Shown here: piece after piece, positions 56,601 through 59,792 of the stretch
Position numbering within the stretch: the stretch's first letter is position 1
Layout of the letters: each line of letters begins with the position of its first letter
From: Serripes groenlandicus
Taxonomy: Eukaryota > Mollusca > Bivalvia > Cardiida > Cardiidae
Reading direction: 5' to 3'
NCBI GenBank assembly: GCA_031761405.1
Contig: JASEVX010000003.1
Location: 70,120,484-70,184,483 of the forward strand
DNA length: 64,000 bases
Program-made: the position numbers and the translations under genes
The notes under the pieces: model-generated
The model's database searches: none
Told to the model about the DNA's origin: nothing
The model's input: the letters and a program-made list of their open reading frames with translations, nothing else

Positions 56601-58893
56601 GTCAGAGGTCAACATTATGACCTTGTGTTGAATGGTAGTGAGGTAGGAGGTGGGTCAATCAGAATACACAGTCCAGATAAACAGAAATATGTCATAGAAA
56701 ATGTGTTACAGGTGAATATACATTATGTTCTATCCTAATGTCAATAAGGGTGTATGAGGGTGCATTAATACAAAGATACAGGAGGTTGTTTTGATGAAAG
56801 CATATACATTGATGGCTCTTTTCTCTATAAATTGGTTTTAAGTATAAATCAGTCTTACAAGGAATTTTAAGTGCAAACACTCGACACATGAGAAATACAA
56901 GACTTCTAGTTTATAAGTTTTTTGTATCTTACCAGTGAGAGCACTAAGGGTTCAAGGTGAATTATAGTGATCACCCTTTATCCTGCGTGGGTCGTACATC
57001 AACATCTTCTCCTCTGTAACCGTAGGGTCAATTGAGTTGAAAATTCACAGAAAGCATTCTCTCAATTTCCTCACCAAAATTCCTACAATTCTGCGGACTG
57101 TTTGGCCTTATATGGCTATAGTCTTCTTCTCAAATAATTCTGTCAGATTCTCTATTAGATAGCTTAAAGCCATGTGTATTGGGTGAAAAACATAGCTGCA
57201 GGGAGCATAAATAGATATACATGTATACAAAATATAAAGTTTGAAATGAAAATACCAAAAATCTGCTATGATCAAGAGCTCAAAATTAGATATATGTAGC
57301 AAAGTCAAATGTAATTTTTAGCTTGATTATTTAGAGAATATGAGAGGTACATGTATGTTACTCACACTGGTGTCAGCTTCACACCTTGGTTAAAGTTTTG
57401 CATGCAAGTGCATATATTACACAGTCACTATAGATCAGTTACTATAATAAAATAAATATTGCATGACTTCCAGTGTGACAGTACATATTGTCAACATGAG
57501 GGAAATACTGTTACCCGAGGCGAAGCCGAGATTTACTGTATTTATCCGAATGTTTACAATATGTACTGTCACTTTGCAAGCCATGCAATATTTATTTTAT
57601 TATACAGAACAAAATTGCAAGTTTATTCAATTTATTTTGTACCCTTATTATGAAGTGAACATTGGTACACCACATATGAATATACCGGTTAACAGTATAC
57701 TGTTACATGGCAAGCGTGTCTAATCGGTGACGTTATTGTTTTAAATGACGTCATGCACATGCATGACCAACATTTTAGACGCGCGTGCCATGTAACAGTA
57801 TACTGTTAACCGGTATATTCATATGTGGTGTACAGTGTCAATAAGCTAAAAATTGTTTTTGCTTAATAACTGAAGAATGCTTTGGCCACGGAAGTTAATA
57901 CTTGGTGTGCAGGTTGGTCACCACCATTTTTGAGGTCACTAGGTCAAAGGTCAAGGCCATGGTAACCTTCAGCTAAAAAATGGTTTCTGCTCAGTAACTA
58001 AAGAATGCTTATGTCGAGGAACTTCATACCTCTTTTGCAGGTTGGTCCTAACCAGTAGATGACCCTTATTTATTTTGTTTGATTTTGAGGTCACAAGGTC
58101 AAAGGTCAAGGTCACAGTAACCTTCAGCTGAAAAAAATGGTTTTTACTCAATAACTCAAGAATGCTTGGGCCCAGAAACTTCATACTCTGCAGCAGACGA
58201 TTTTTGAAATCATTCTGGTAAAAGGAGAAAGTGCTCATTATCAGCAATTTCTCCATTTTCCACAATGTTTCCACAATGTTTTCAACTCTATTCACTAATC
58301 ATATTATCATTTATAGAGATTTTCCATATTTTTGTCTTAATAATGTGGTCATTATAAGCAATTTCTCCATTTGCCACAATGTTTTCAACTCTATTCAGTA
58401 ATCATGTTATCATTTATAGAGATTTTCTATATTTTGGACTTGATAATTTCAGTCATCTGCAGCAGATTTATTGTTTGTGGGAAAGGGGAGGAGTCCATAC
58501 TTCAGTTACTACTAGATGTATTGCGTTGAAACTTTATACAACCCTTCTCAACCATCCCACCTATGTAAATAATCATGTGAGATAACTTTGTCTTTTATAT
58601 AATGCAAAGTATATCTCTTCATTATTTTACTTAGACTAATCCATTTACTCATTAGCGGTGGAATAGTTGAGGGCGCTGTCTTACAACAGCTCTTGTAATT
58701 ACCTGCCCTGGCAGAATTACACAAAGGGATCATTTCTCTGCATCCGTTAGTCTGTCAAGCTGTGACTTTATTAGCAAGCTAAACTTGACTGTATTTCTTC
58801 TTGTTAACTACTTACAGGAAGATGTCGGACAGTTTGAACATTTGTTGAAGGCATTTACAATGGGCTGTCCTCCTCATGGTGGTATTGCTTTGG
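23576..58893 (+). CDS. DARS2: Mitochondrial aspartyl-tRNA synthetase, 19 exons, 3' end missing
   Basis: The enzyme charges mitochondrial tRNA-Asp with aspartate, using ATP, in the matrix. Exons: 23576-23660, 25572-25654, 29450-29531, 30941-31119, 32890-32979, 34607-34705, 35963-36086, 37889-37935, 40033-40104, 41445-41549, 42368-42547, 43509-43580, 46205-46264, 46560-46694, 49743-49797, 53590-53673, 56061-56137, 56601-56711, 58818-58893. All have AG/GT borders and the phases match throughout, giving 605 codons plus one base. Order: basic N-terminal extension (about 1-88), OB-fold anticodon domain (about 90-200), class II motif 1, motif 2 ([16 protein letters not shown]), a bacterial-type insertion domain (about 375-490), then [24 protein letters not shown] and the start of motif 3 (PHGGIALG). 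The motif 3 arginine and the last ~60 residues, by comparison with the human protein, were not found up to 64000. Exons 4-19 are secure; exons 1-3 are inferred from frame and splice sites. Confidence 0.93.
24273..25011. mobile_element. hAT-like non-autonomous transposon with 8-bp target duplication
   Basis: The left end is TAGGGGTGACTATTGAG. The right end, inverted, is TAGGGCTGTAACGATAG, of the type seen in hAT elements. The flanks are GTTTTTTG at 24265-24272 and GTTTTTTG at 25012-25019, a perfect 8-bp duplication as hAT transposases make. The interior is rich in ACTATTGC and CGATAG repeats. A TTAA-type MITE is nested inside (24532-24762). It lies in DARS2 intron 1. Confidence 0.85.
24532..24762 (+). 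mobile_element. TTAA-flanked MITE, reference copy (piggyBac-like ends)
   Basis: TTAA at both ends (24532-24535, 24759-24762) brackets inverted ends CCCTTTCCCTCATACGAC and CTATATGAGGGAAAGCG. Inside are GCAGCAGACGACTTTGAAC and its inverse CGTCTGCTGCAGAGG, ATTGAATTGATAACCTATGA and a central AAATTGC/GCAATTT hairpin. TTAA duplication with CCC-starting ends fits piggyBac-type transposition; no transposase is present. More than 25 relatives lie in this window. Besides those listed separately, decayed or partial copies are near 25455, 25700, 25830, 28880, 30108, 31137, 33551, 35577, 36117, 40546, 43090, 53110, 58185, 58908, 59227 and 62390. Confidence 0.85.
25027..25300 (+). repeat. Head of another tandem-core type element
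   Basis: TACCCCCTTCAAAGAAGAGGGGGTA forms a terminal hairpin, followed by GTCTGTCTGTCGGTCGGCCG and a CCATATTTTGTCCGG block. The architecture resembles the AGCTCACC and ATGCCCC heads elsewhere. Its 3' end is not evident. Confidence 0.55.
25572..25654 (+). CDS. DARS2: DARS2 exon 2
   Basis: Acceptor TTTTCAG and donor GTAAGT, both good. Reads [20 protein letters not shown] then VFHNLSQ, basic and without stops, continuing the presequence. Phase 1 in, phase 0 out. Confidence 0.65.
26713..27230 (+). repeat. ~150-bp direct duplication (26713-26870 and 27078-27230)
   Basis: CCTTTATTATAACACAATTT, CAACT(C/G)AAAGATGG, AATGTTTAAATGCAGTCAAC and ATGAATAA(T/G)TAAGCATT recur in the same order about 360 bp apart. 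The second copy begins just after ATATATATCTCTGG, which resembles the CAGAGACATATA ends in reverse. The remainder of 25990-27230 has no gene I can support. Confidence 0.75.
27263..28512 (+). mobile_element. HINE/pearl-like element, ~6 core units
   Basis: The head AGCTCCACTGGCTGAAAGCC forms a small hairpin. Core units have GTC(T/A)GGCCGATTTTCAAA, AATGTTCCTTG, CAGATTC, GGGGCGGGGCTATTTTGCC and GGCTATAGTGAAAACTTAAA. The end is ACTGGCCCTCTTGTTA. In DARS2 intron 2. Confidence 0.85.
28612..28838 (-). mobile_element. TTAA-type MITE copy, reverse orientation
   Basis: AACCCTTTCCCACTTTCTAG on the left; CAAAACAAGCAATTTCTCC, ATAGGTTATCCATTCAATT and GTCGTCTGCTGCAGAATTG on the right; then GTGGGAAAGGGTTAA. 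Followed by a half-copy to about 28953. Confidence 0.8.
29450..29531 (+). CDS. DARS2: DARS2 exon 3
   Basis: Acceptor TTGGTGCAG, donor GTAACG. Reads [20 protein letters not shown] then STDLRSQ, a poorly conserved linker before the anticodon-binding domain. Phase 0 in, phase 1 out, joining exon 4 as G|AA. Confidence 0.75.
29554..29815 (+). mobile_element. tRNA-derived SINE (family 2)
   Basis: GTAGTGTAAGAGCGTCTGCC (A-box region), GGTCACACGTTCGATAACCG (B-box), then GGTAGTAATGGTTGCCCTCC, GGGATTAGCATTACGTCCGA, CTTACCCAGGAAACGCCGTA and AAAGCGGCGTAAAGCAC. Begins 23 bp after exon 3 of DARS2. Confidence 0.8.
29846..30012. repeat. 16-bp minisatellite (GAGTTGTTTTGTTTGT)
   Basis: About ten units, some with an extra TTGT. 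It sits at the 3' end of the SINE. The reverse-strand ORFs of [13 protein letters not shown] peptides come only from this repeat. Confidence 0.95.
30666..30890 (+). mobile_element. TTAA-type MITE copy, right end clipped
   Basis: TTAACTCTTTCCCACATACG through GTCTGCTGCAGAGGCGTCAG and GTCTATATGAGAG, where the match stops 50 bp before DARS2 exon 4. Confidence 0.8.
30941..31119 (+). CDS. DARS2: DARS2 exon 4 (OB-fold start)
   Basis: Acceptor AATTTTCAG, donor GTAATG. Contains [20 protein letters not shown], then [10 protein letters not shown] and [15 protein letters not shown]. It matches the HTCGELR...V.LCGW...RD.DG pattern that opens the OB fold of bacterial-type AspRS. Out in phase 0. Confidence 0.95.
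31735..32275 (+). repeat. Tandem repeat of a TGTCACCTG...GGTAGGCAC element, two copies
   Basis: The block GTGTCACCTG(C/T)GTA, CATGGTAGGCACTTAGGGAT, GTCCGGCGTCTGTCTGTCTG, CACACTTTTTCGTCACG and GACAACTGTTTATATCAATG occurs at 31738 and again at 32043. The first copy ends ACCACTCCATTCTAGTTAAA and the second CCATTCTAGTTAAA. Confidence 0.85.
32471..32701 (-). mobile_element. TTAA-type MITE copy with both TTAA ends
   Basis: TTAA at 32471-32474 and 32698-32701; ends CCCTTTGCCTCATATAG and CGTATGAGGGAAAAGGG; central AAAACAAGCAATTTCTCC. Opposite orientation to the copy at 24532. Confidence 0.85.
32890..32979 (+). CDS. DARS2: DARS2 exon 5 (OB fold)
   Basis: Acceptor ATATTTCAG, donor GTATGT. Thirty codons, including [20 protein letters not shown], the E-(S/Y)-V-(I/V)-V-TG-V-V-R strand of the OB fold. 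Phase 0 both sides. Confidence 0.95.
33200..33431 (-). mobile_element. TTAA-type MITE copy with both TTAA ends
   Basis: TTAA at 33200-33203 and 33428-33431; CCCTTTCCCTCATATAGACG on the left and GTTGTATGAGGGAAAGGG on the right. The 50-70 bp next to its two ends (GAGGAAGA...TGACTCTTGTGGC) are themselves duplicated on either side. Confidence 0.85.
33794..34017 (-). mobile_element. TTAA-type MITE copy, decayed
   Basis: TTTAACTCTTTCCCAAACAC on the left, AATGAACAATTTCCCC in the centre, GTCATCTGCTGCAGATTTGTC and ATACGGGAGAGGGTTA on the right. A deleted copy lies just upstream (33551-33667). Confidence 0.75.
34351..34590 (+). mobile_element. TTAA-type MITE copy ending just before exon 6
   Basis: TTAACCCTTTCTAATATAC through GTATGAGGGAAAGAGTTGAC. 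Its right end is only 17 bp from DARS2 exon 6 (34607), so part of the acceptor tract borders MITE sequence. Confidence 0.75.
34607..34705 (+). CDS. DARS2: DARS2 exon 6 (end of OB fold, hinge)
   Basis: Acceptor TTTCTTACAG, donor [26 protein letters not shown] matches the conserved TG-(E/D)-(I/V)-E segment ending the anticodon domain. Phase 0 both sides. Confidence 0.95.
34731..34930. repeat. Dispersed repeat with inverted GATCAGCCTGCGCAG segments
   Basis: CCGTCCCGCGATAAAACCAA, TAATGTATCGACCCAGATCA and GCCTGCGCAGTCTGTGCAGA. It shares its left part with 3178-3260, and GGCCTGCGCGGCATGCTTTA follows in the other orientation. Confidence 0.6.
35700..35930 (+). mobile_element. TTAA-type MITE copy
   Basis: CCTTATCCTCATACAACAAA, CTGCAGCAGACGACTTTGAA, ATTGAATGGATAACCTATGA, CGTCTGCTGCAGAGGCGTCA and GACGGAAAGGGTC. 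Lies 33 bp upstream of exon 7. Confidence 0.75.
35963..36086 (+). CDS. DARS2: DARS2 exon 7 (catalytic domain start)
   Basis: Acceptor TTTGTTACAG, donor GTATGA (weak). [20 protein letters not shown] then [15 protein letters not shown] matches the RYLDLR...LR.RS...MR.(Y/F)L helix leading to motif 1. Out in phase 1. Confidence 0.95.
36420..36545 (+). mobile_element. SINE family 1 fragment at the head of a minisatellite
   Basis: CATTCTTTCCGATGATTGAC, a decayed body, GAGAATGTTGTGTTTAGTAT and GAGCCAGGAAACACAAAG correspond to the body of the SINE at 40787-41100. Its 3' part runs directly into the 40-bp array. Confidence 0.7.
36546..37545 (+). repeat. 40-bp minisatellite derived from a SINE 3' region, ~25 units
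   Basis: The unit is ATACATAGTTAGGTGAGCTG then GCCTCTGTTATATGAATGAA. The first half of the array uses mostly GAGCTAGCCCC, the second mostly GAGGTGGCCTC, so variants are clustered. A few units lack two bases (CTCTTATATG). The unit aligns with the SINE stretch AACACATGAGTAGCTGAACTG ACCGCTGTGATATGACTGAA. In DARS2 intron 7. Confidence 0.92.
37570..37757 (+). mobile_element. TTAA-type MITE copy, left end lost
   Basis: AATAGAAAATCTATATAATTG, GGATAACCTATGACTAAAAG, GAGCAATTTCTTCTTTTGTC, GCCGTCTGCTGCAGAGGCGT and GTATGGGGGGAAAGGCTTAA. The left arm was replaced by the end of the minisatellite region. Confidence 0.75.
37889..37935 (+). CDS. DARS2: DARS2 exon 8 (class II motif 1)
   Basis: A 47-bp exon after a TTTTTTTTCAG acceptor, donor [22 protein letters not shown] is motif 1, including the invariant proline of the dimer interface (ETP). 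Follows the 40-bp minisatellite of intron 7. Confidence 0.96.
37989..38700 (+). mobile_element. HINE/pearl-like element, 3' end lost
   Basis: Starts AGCTCACCTGAGCATGAAGT GCTCAAGGTGAG, a terminal hairpin, then TTATTGTGATCGCCC and three core units with GGCCGATTTTCAAATAA, GATTCCTTCAAGCCATG and GGGGGCGGGGCTATTTTGCC. It runs into another tandem repeat at 38700. Confidence 0.85.
38700..39175 (+). repeat. ~150-bp tandem repeat, three units
   Basis: Units share TTTGCATGCAA(T/C), CTTTTCTCACAAA, CACAAATGC, GAAACTTCAC and CATGACCTTGCAGGACA. They follow the HINE-like copy directly and may be its diverged core. Confidence 0.65.
39368..39430 (+). repeat. tRNA-like dispersed repeat head (one of three)
   Basis: GGCCGAATAGTCGAGCATGCTGTCTTATTG resembles a tRNA 5' half. 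Related copies are GGTAGAATAGTCGAGCGTGC at about 42001 and GGTGGAATAGTTGAGGGCGC at about 58659. No intact B-box, so not called a tRNA gene. Confidence 0.5.
39599..39862. mobile_element. TTAA-type MITE copy with both TTAA ends, ~40 bp longer
   Basis: TTAA at 39599-39602 and 39859-39862; CCCTTTCCCACATACAGC on the left and GTTGTATGAGGGAAAGGG on the right. The left half resembles one subfamily and the right half another, suggesting a recombinant or nested copy. Confidence 0.8.
40033..40104 (+). CDS. DARS2: DARS2 exon 9
   Basis: Acceptor TTGATGCAG, donor [26 protein letters not shown] followed by SPQQ matches the GA..F.VP.R..G.FY.LPQSPQ block that helps bind aspartate. Phase 0 both sides. A 24-bp palindrome (40126-40149) starts 22 bp past the exon end. 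Confidence 0.97.
40126..40149. mobile_element. 24-bp near-perfect palindrome, probable micro-element
   Basis: CAGGGATGTAGATCTACGTC CCTG is a palindrome with one mismatch. The flanks CATATAT (40119-40125) and CTTATAT (40150-40156) match at six of seven positions. It fits the micro-element family but is weaker than the others. Confidence 0.5.
40787..41102 (+). mobile_element. tRNA-derived SINE (family 1), fullest copy
   Basis: GCCCTGGTAGCTCAGTCGGT is the tRNA 5' part with A-box, and GTTAGTTTGAATCCTAGC the B-box. The body has GTCATTCATCTTTCACCAAT, GGAAAAGCAGCCAGTTGC, GTACTGGTGTGACAAAACCA and CTGTGATATGACTGAA, and the tail GGCGTTAAATCCCAATCAAT CAATCAAT. In DARS2 intron 9. Confidence 0.9.
41445..41549 (+). 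CDS. DARS2: DARS2 exon 10 (class II motif 2)
   Basis: Acceptor ATTTTCCAG, donor [26 protein letters not shown] then [15 protein letters not shown] is motif 2, with the ATP-contacting arginine and the RQPEFTQ signature. The frame stays open past the donor to 41672, so a wider ORF overlaps it. The donor is repeated downstream (see the tandem array at 41550). Confidence 0.98.
41550..41890 (+). repeat. 79-87 bp tandem array that repeats a splice-donor-like junction
   Basis: Starting at the exon 10 donor, CACACAGGTAATCA recurs with GT at 41629, 41716 and 41803. Each is followed by TCAGGGGG(G)TT, GGATTGAATTGCATTGAAAC and TTTATACAACCCTTCCCAAC. The non-exonic part of the unit is shared with 58529-58585, so a dispersed repeat was amplified next to the exon. 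Confidence 0.85.
42368..42547 (+). CDS. DARS2: DARS2 exon 11
   Basis: Acceptor ATTTGCCAG, donor GTTGGA (weak). [20 protein letters not shown], then [20 protein letters not shown] then RF. It matches the D.EMSF...LIE and (M)TY.EA...YG.DKPD.RF blocks that close the first part of the catalytic domain. Phase 0 both sides. Confidence 0.98.
43509..43580 (+). CDS. DARS2: DARS2 exon 12 (insertion domain)
   Basis: Acceptor TGCTTCCAG, donor [26 protein letters not shown] then QDTL. This bacterial-type insertion domain is poorly conserved, so support is mainly position, frame and splice sites. Phase 0 both sides. Confidence 0.85.
43659..43889 (+). mobile_element. TTAA-type MITE copy with both TTAA ends
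   Basis: TTAA at 43659-43662 and 43886-43889; CTTTTCCCTCATACGACAA on the left, TCTATATGAGAGAAAGGG on the right. Confidence 0.85.
44059..45903 (+). CDS. LINE ORF2 fragment: reverse transcriptase with C-terminal zinc motif
   Basis: An intact 614-codon ORF. It begins inside the RT finger region ([20 protein letters not shown] then YRGISLLN). [12 protein letters not shown] follows at 64-75, the first catalytic aspartate in [10 protein letters not shown] (D103), [13 protein letters not shown] at 160-172, and the FADD active site at 205-208. The C-terminus has a CX2CX14HX4C motif (C528, C531, H546, C551). This arrangement is typical of LINE ORF2 proteins. The endonuclease is missing, so the protein would copy RNA but could not nick its own target. 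No internal stop or frameshift suggests a recent insertion. Confidence 0.9.
   Translation: MFNVPEMWTESVIIPLYKSGARNDPSNYRGISLLNTMYKVFCRILTDRLTRWANELNIIDEAQAGFRAGYSTVDNMFCLQSIIHIIQKYTSKTGGRFYVLYVDFQKAFDSVNHFNLFSSLVRKGLTGKILHVLLSMYSKTRAQVKIDRNLISESFSCNIGTIQGDLCSPLIFSIYINDLCTDLREKCSNGIFVTNNVPEIYCLLFADDVANCADTANNLQQQLNVMSQYCNDTGMKVNLKKTEIMVFRNGGPLRNYEKWKLNDEILKVTSCYKYMGLVFSPKLSWSKAKTKLCAQSRKAIFTIKRFQYNYGNFQHHEIFKLFDSMVVPILTYGSELWGHSYSDVVEKVQLYFCRYFLGVNQTVNNSMVLGECGRYPLCVIYFTKIISYWLKLLHMPQHRYPRNCYLMLKAIDDAGRVTWASKVKDLLYTYGFGNVWISQEVGNCNVFLSSFKQRIKDCVTQNWHADINESSRCNTYKYFKSLLNPESYLNMDLSFQLRKALARFRCSSHKLNIELGRHHNINREDRICFYCLLTKDVIILEDEYHAFYICPRFEEERNKFLFNWYTGNREREGFYFLLKTNNVVTLRKVAIFVSKIMKMVDNQNIAVNLDLHQL
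44059..46040 (+). mobile_element. 5'-truncated LINE (non-LTR retrotransposon) in DARS2 intron 12
   Basis: Contains the RT ORF 44059-45903. Its 3' end has GGGCCTGAGGCCTTTATTTA, an AATAAA at 46018 and a short TCTGTAT repeat tail, consistent with reverse transcription from the 3' end. The apurinic endonuclease domain expected upstream is absent. Same strand as DARS2. The 5' junction and target duplication were not resolved by eye. Confidence 0.85.
46205..46264 (+). CDS. DARS2: DARS2 exon 13 (insertion domain)
   Basis: Acceptor TTTATTACAG, donor GTAAGT. Reads [20 protein letters not shown] in 20 codons. Phase 0 both sides. The preceding intron carries the LINE at 44059. Confidence 0.85.
46560..46694 (+). 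CDS. DARS2: DARS2 exon 14 (insertion domain)
   Basis: Acceptor CACTGTAG, directly followed by GTAAG as exon sequence; donor GTAAGT. Ends [17 protein letters not shown], matching the D.(V/I).(L/I)TAG...AC block of the insertion domain. Phase 0 both sides. Confidence 0.92.
46750..46983 (-). mobile_element. TTAA-type MITE copy
   Basis: CCTTTTCCCTCATATAGAAG on the left, AGCAATTTCTCCTTTTGCC in the centre, CATAGGTTATCTATCCATTC and CATATGAGGAAAAGGGTTAA on the right. Confidence 0.8.
47618..48094 (+). mobile_element. TTAA-type MITE split by a nested element
   Basis: The left part runs from TTAACCCTTTCCCTCATACG to GGATAACCTATG (47713). The right part resumes at CTAACTAAAAGTGGAAAACA (47962) and ends ATATGAGGGAAAGGG. 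The intervening 47714-47960 is a separate palindromic transposon. Confidence 0.85.
47714..47960. mobile_element. 247-bp inverted-repeat element with GCCTTTNTTCGC internal array
   Basis: The arms TACGAAAGCCTATTAGGATC ATCTGAGAAAAA... extend about 50 bp and are nearly perfect inverses. The centre is a ~20-bp repeat (CGCATTATTACGCCTTTAC type, about eight units). It is inserted in a TTAA-type MITE, so it is younger than that copy. A clear target duplication was not seen (CCTA on both sides at most). Confidence 0.85.
48352..49704 (-). mobile_element. TTAA-type MITE split by an HINE/pearl-like element
   Basis: The left half is TTAACCCTTTCCCACATATAG to GCCACAATGTTTT (48472). The right half is AAGTAATTATACCTTCATTT to GTATGTGGGAAAGGGTTAA (49704). 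The middle belongs to the element at 48473-49606. Confidence 0.8.
48473..49606 (+). mobile_element. HINE/pearl-like element, complete, nested in a MITE
   Basis: Head AGCTCACCTATGCACGAAGT GCAATGTGAGCT (hairpin), GTCCGGCGTCGTCGTCTGTC, then about three ~350-bp higher-order core units with TGGCC(C/A)GATTT, GGTCCTTAGGTGGTCCCCTT and GGGGGCGGGGCTTGTTTTCC. The end is AGCGAACTAGGGTCATCATG GCCCTCTTGTTTT. ORFs inside are repeat-derived. Confidence 0.85.
49743..49797 (+). CDS. DARS2: DARS2 exon 15
   Basis: Acceptor GCTTTTAG, donor [24 protein letters not shown] corresponds to the LLG.LR...A..L helix. Phase 0 in, phase 1 out. Confidence 0.93.
50365..51530 (-). mobile_element. TTAA-type MITE split by a second HINE/pearl-like element
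   Basis: The left half is TTCCTTCCCTTAGATATACC, CTGCAGCAGACGACTTTTGA and CGCAATGTTTTCAACTTTAT to about 50467. The right half is TCATTTATAGAGAAATTCAA, CTGCAGATTTGTTGTATGTG and GGAAAGTGT. The inserted piece is 50468-51453. Confidence 0.75.
50468..51453 (+). mobile_element. HINE/pearl-like element, complete, nested in a MITE
   Basis: Head AGCTCACCTGTCACGTAGTG ACAAGGTGAGCT (hairpin), three core units of the 2165-2831 type (TAAAATTGGCAAAATTG, GAGAGCTCGGTTCCTTT), then two units of the GGCTATAGTG type, ending CATCATGGCCCTCTTGTT. It combines both core subfamilies. The junctions fall between Ts. Confidence 0.85.
52690..53025 (+). mobile_element. HINE/pearl-like element, 5'-truncated
   Basis: Core pieces AATATGAAAATAATTT, GTTGAAAAACATGGCTATCA and GGGGGCTGGGCTTGTTTTCC, ending CACCATCATGGTCCTCTTGTTT. 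Confidence 0.65.
53261..53487 (+). mobile_element. TTAA-type MITE copy with both TTAA ends
   Basis: TTAA at 53261-53264 and 53484-53487; CCCTTTCCCTCATACGAGAA on the left, CTATATGAGGGAATGGG on the right. A right-end fragment of another copy (CTGCTGCAGATTCGTTGTTA) lies at 53530-53573, 17 bp before exon 16. Confidence 0.85.
53590..53673 (+). CDS. DARS2: DARS2 exon 16
   Basis: Acceptor GATTTTCAG, donor [25 protein letters not shown] contains the strongly conserved F.WVVDFPLF strand of the AspRS catalytic domain. Phase 1 in, phase 1 out. Confidence 0.98.
54830..55745 (+). mobile_element. Decayed HINE/pearl-like element interrupted by a SINE
   Basis: Core units (CCGATTTTCAAATAATTTTAT, TGTTCCTTGGGCGATCCTCT, GGCTATAGTGA) run from 54830 to about 55385 and resume near 55580. 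They end ACTGGGCCCTCCTTGTTTTC. SINE family 1 sequence lies between. Confidence 0.7.
55389..55578 (+). mobile_element. SINE family 1 copy, 5'-truncated
   Basis: GGCTGTCAATGCTGGGGTTG, TGAGTTCGAACACCAGCTTG, GTGACAAGTGTCATTCGACT and CTGTGATATGACTGACACAT; the tail has decayed to GGCCTTAAACCCA. Confidence 0.75.
55780..56009 (+). mobile_element. TTAA-type MITE copy
   Basis: CCCTTTCCAACATACAACAA on the left, GAGCAATTTCTTCTTTTGTT in the centre, CGCCTGCTGCAGAGGCGTCA and CTACATGAGGGAAAGGGTTAA on the right. 52 bp before exon 17. Confidence 0.8.
56061..56137 (+). CDS. DARS2: DARS2 exon 17
   Basis: Acceptor AATTACCAG, donor [26 protein letters not shown] carries the AHHPFT signature. Phase 1 in, phase 0 out. 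Confidence 0.97.
56601..56711 (+). CDS. DARS2: DARS2 exon 18
   Basis: Acceptor ACTTATAG, donor [26 protein letters not shown] is the [16 protein letters not shown] block that binds aspartyl-adenylate. Phase 0 both sides. Confidence 0.98.
56935..57190 (+). repeat. HINE/pearl-like fragment
   Basis: GAGAGCACTAAGGGTTCAAGGTGAATTATAGTGATCACCC and CATCTTCTCCTCTGTAACCG mark a decayed head; TTATATGGCTATAGT and CATGTGTATTGGGTGAAAAA are core remnants. Confidence 0.55.
57443..57604. repeat. Large hairpin, ~53-bp arms
   Basis: TATAATAAAATAAATATTGC ATG... through GACAGTACATATTGTCAACA pairs with the region 57551-57604. The loop holds CCCGAGGCGAAGCCGAG, itself a palindrome. The hairpin is 60 bp upstream of the element at 57665. 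Confidence 0.85.
57665..57833. mobile_element. 169-bp MITE with perfect 48-bp inverted repeats
   Basis: The arm GTACACCACATATGAATATA CCGGTTAACAG... (57665-57712) is exactly inverted at 57786-57833. Pairing continues inward with mismatches. The short centre is the 64-bp core shared with 21993-22056. Perfect arms suggest a young insertion or gene conversion. In DARS2 intron 18. Confidence 0.9.
58500..58705 (+). repeat. Dispersed repeat related to 41840-42045
   Basis: GAAACTTTATACAACCCTTC, CAACCATC, GAGATAACT(T/C)T, ATAATGCA, CATTATTTTACTTAGA and GCGGTGGAATAGTTGAG occur in the same order as at 41850-42030. Class unknown; the last part is tRNA-like. Confidence 0.65.
58818..58893 (+). CDS. DARS2: DARS2 exon 19 (start of motif 3)
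   Basis: Acceptor AACTACTTACAG, donor [26 protein letters not shown] leads into motif 3, whose GLDR arginine must lie on the next exon. Out in phase 1. No matching continuation was found in 58894-64000. Confidence 0.97.
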
Positions 58894-59792
58894 GTAAGCA
58901 TGTACATTTTAACCCCCCTTACCCATATATAACTGCAGCAGACAACTTTCAAAACATCTAGTGAATCATTATAGGCAATTTCTCTTTTTGCCACAATGTT
59001 TACAGAAGTTATTTACTGCATGTGTGAAAGGACTAATCATTTAGCTGATATGATCCACATCATTTGAAAACACATTCATGGATTTACCAGAAGCCAATAC
59101 TCAACACCAGACTCTACCACATGATATACGCAGTCTGGTCAGGATTTATTATTATTTGTCAATTCAGTCATGTTTTGTTCAAAATTCCAGATATATGTTT
59201 TGGCCATACAGAACAGTGCAATAACTTAACCCTTTCCCTCATACAACAAGTCTGCAGCAGACGACTTTTTAAGCATGTAGCACAGGCATCTGATTTTCTA
59301 TTACATAAGAAAATGGGGAAAAACATGCAATACTCAAAGTCTTTATATTGTCCATACGCTATGATAAAAATGATCGTCATGATATTTTGGGGGATCCCTC
59401 CCGTGTAACTATAAATAGACCCTTTTTCTTCTGTAATGATAATTCGAACACCTGTGCATGTAGTTAACAATTTTCGAAATTATTTCTTATGAAAGAGTAA
59501 TTATTGAGTAGAGTTAAAAATATTATGGCAAATGGAGAAATTACACATCATGAGCATATTCTTCGTCAGCATGTGGTAAAGGGTTAAGTGGTTCTGAATT
59601 GTCATTCATTTCACAAAGGTTTAAGTTCCTGTTGACTGTCTCAAGTTTTCTGCTTAAAAAATATCTGTGATGAAAGATAGTTTTTACAAAATGTAATTGA
59701 AATTTAAAGTACATGAATATGTGTGAAATAAAATATTGCAACCATATGGGGGAATATCGGTTGTCTTCAATTCTTCTTTTTGTTTGTAACAA

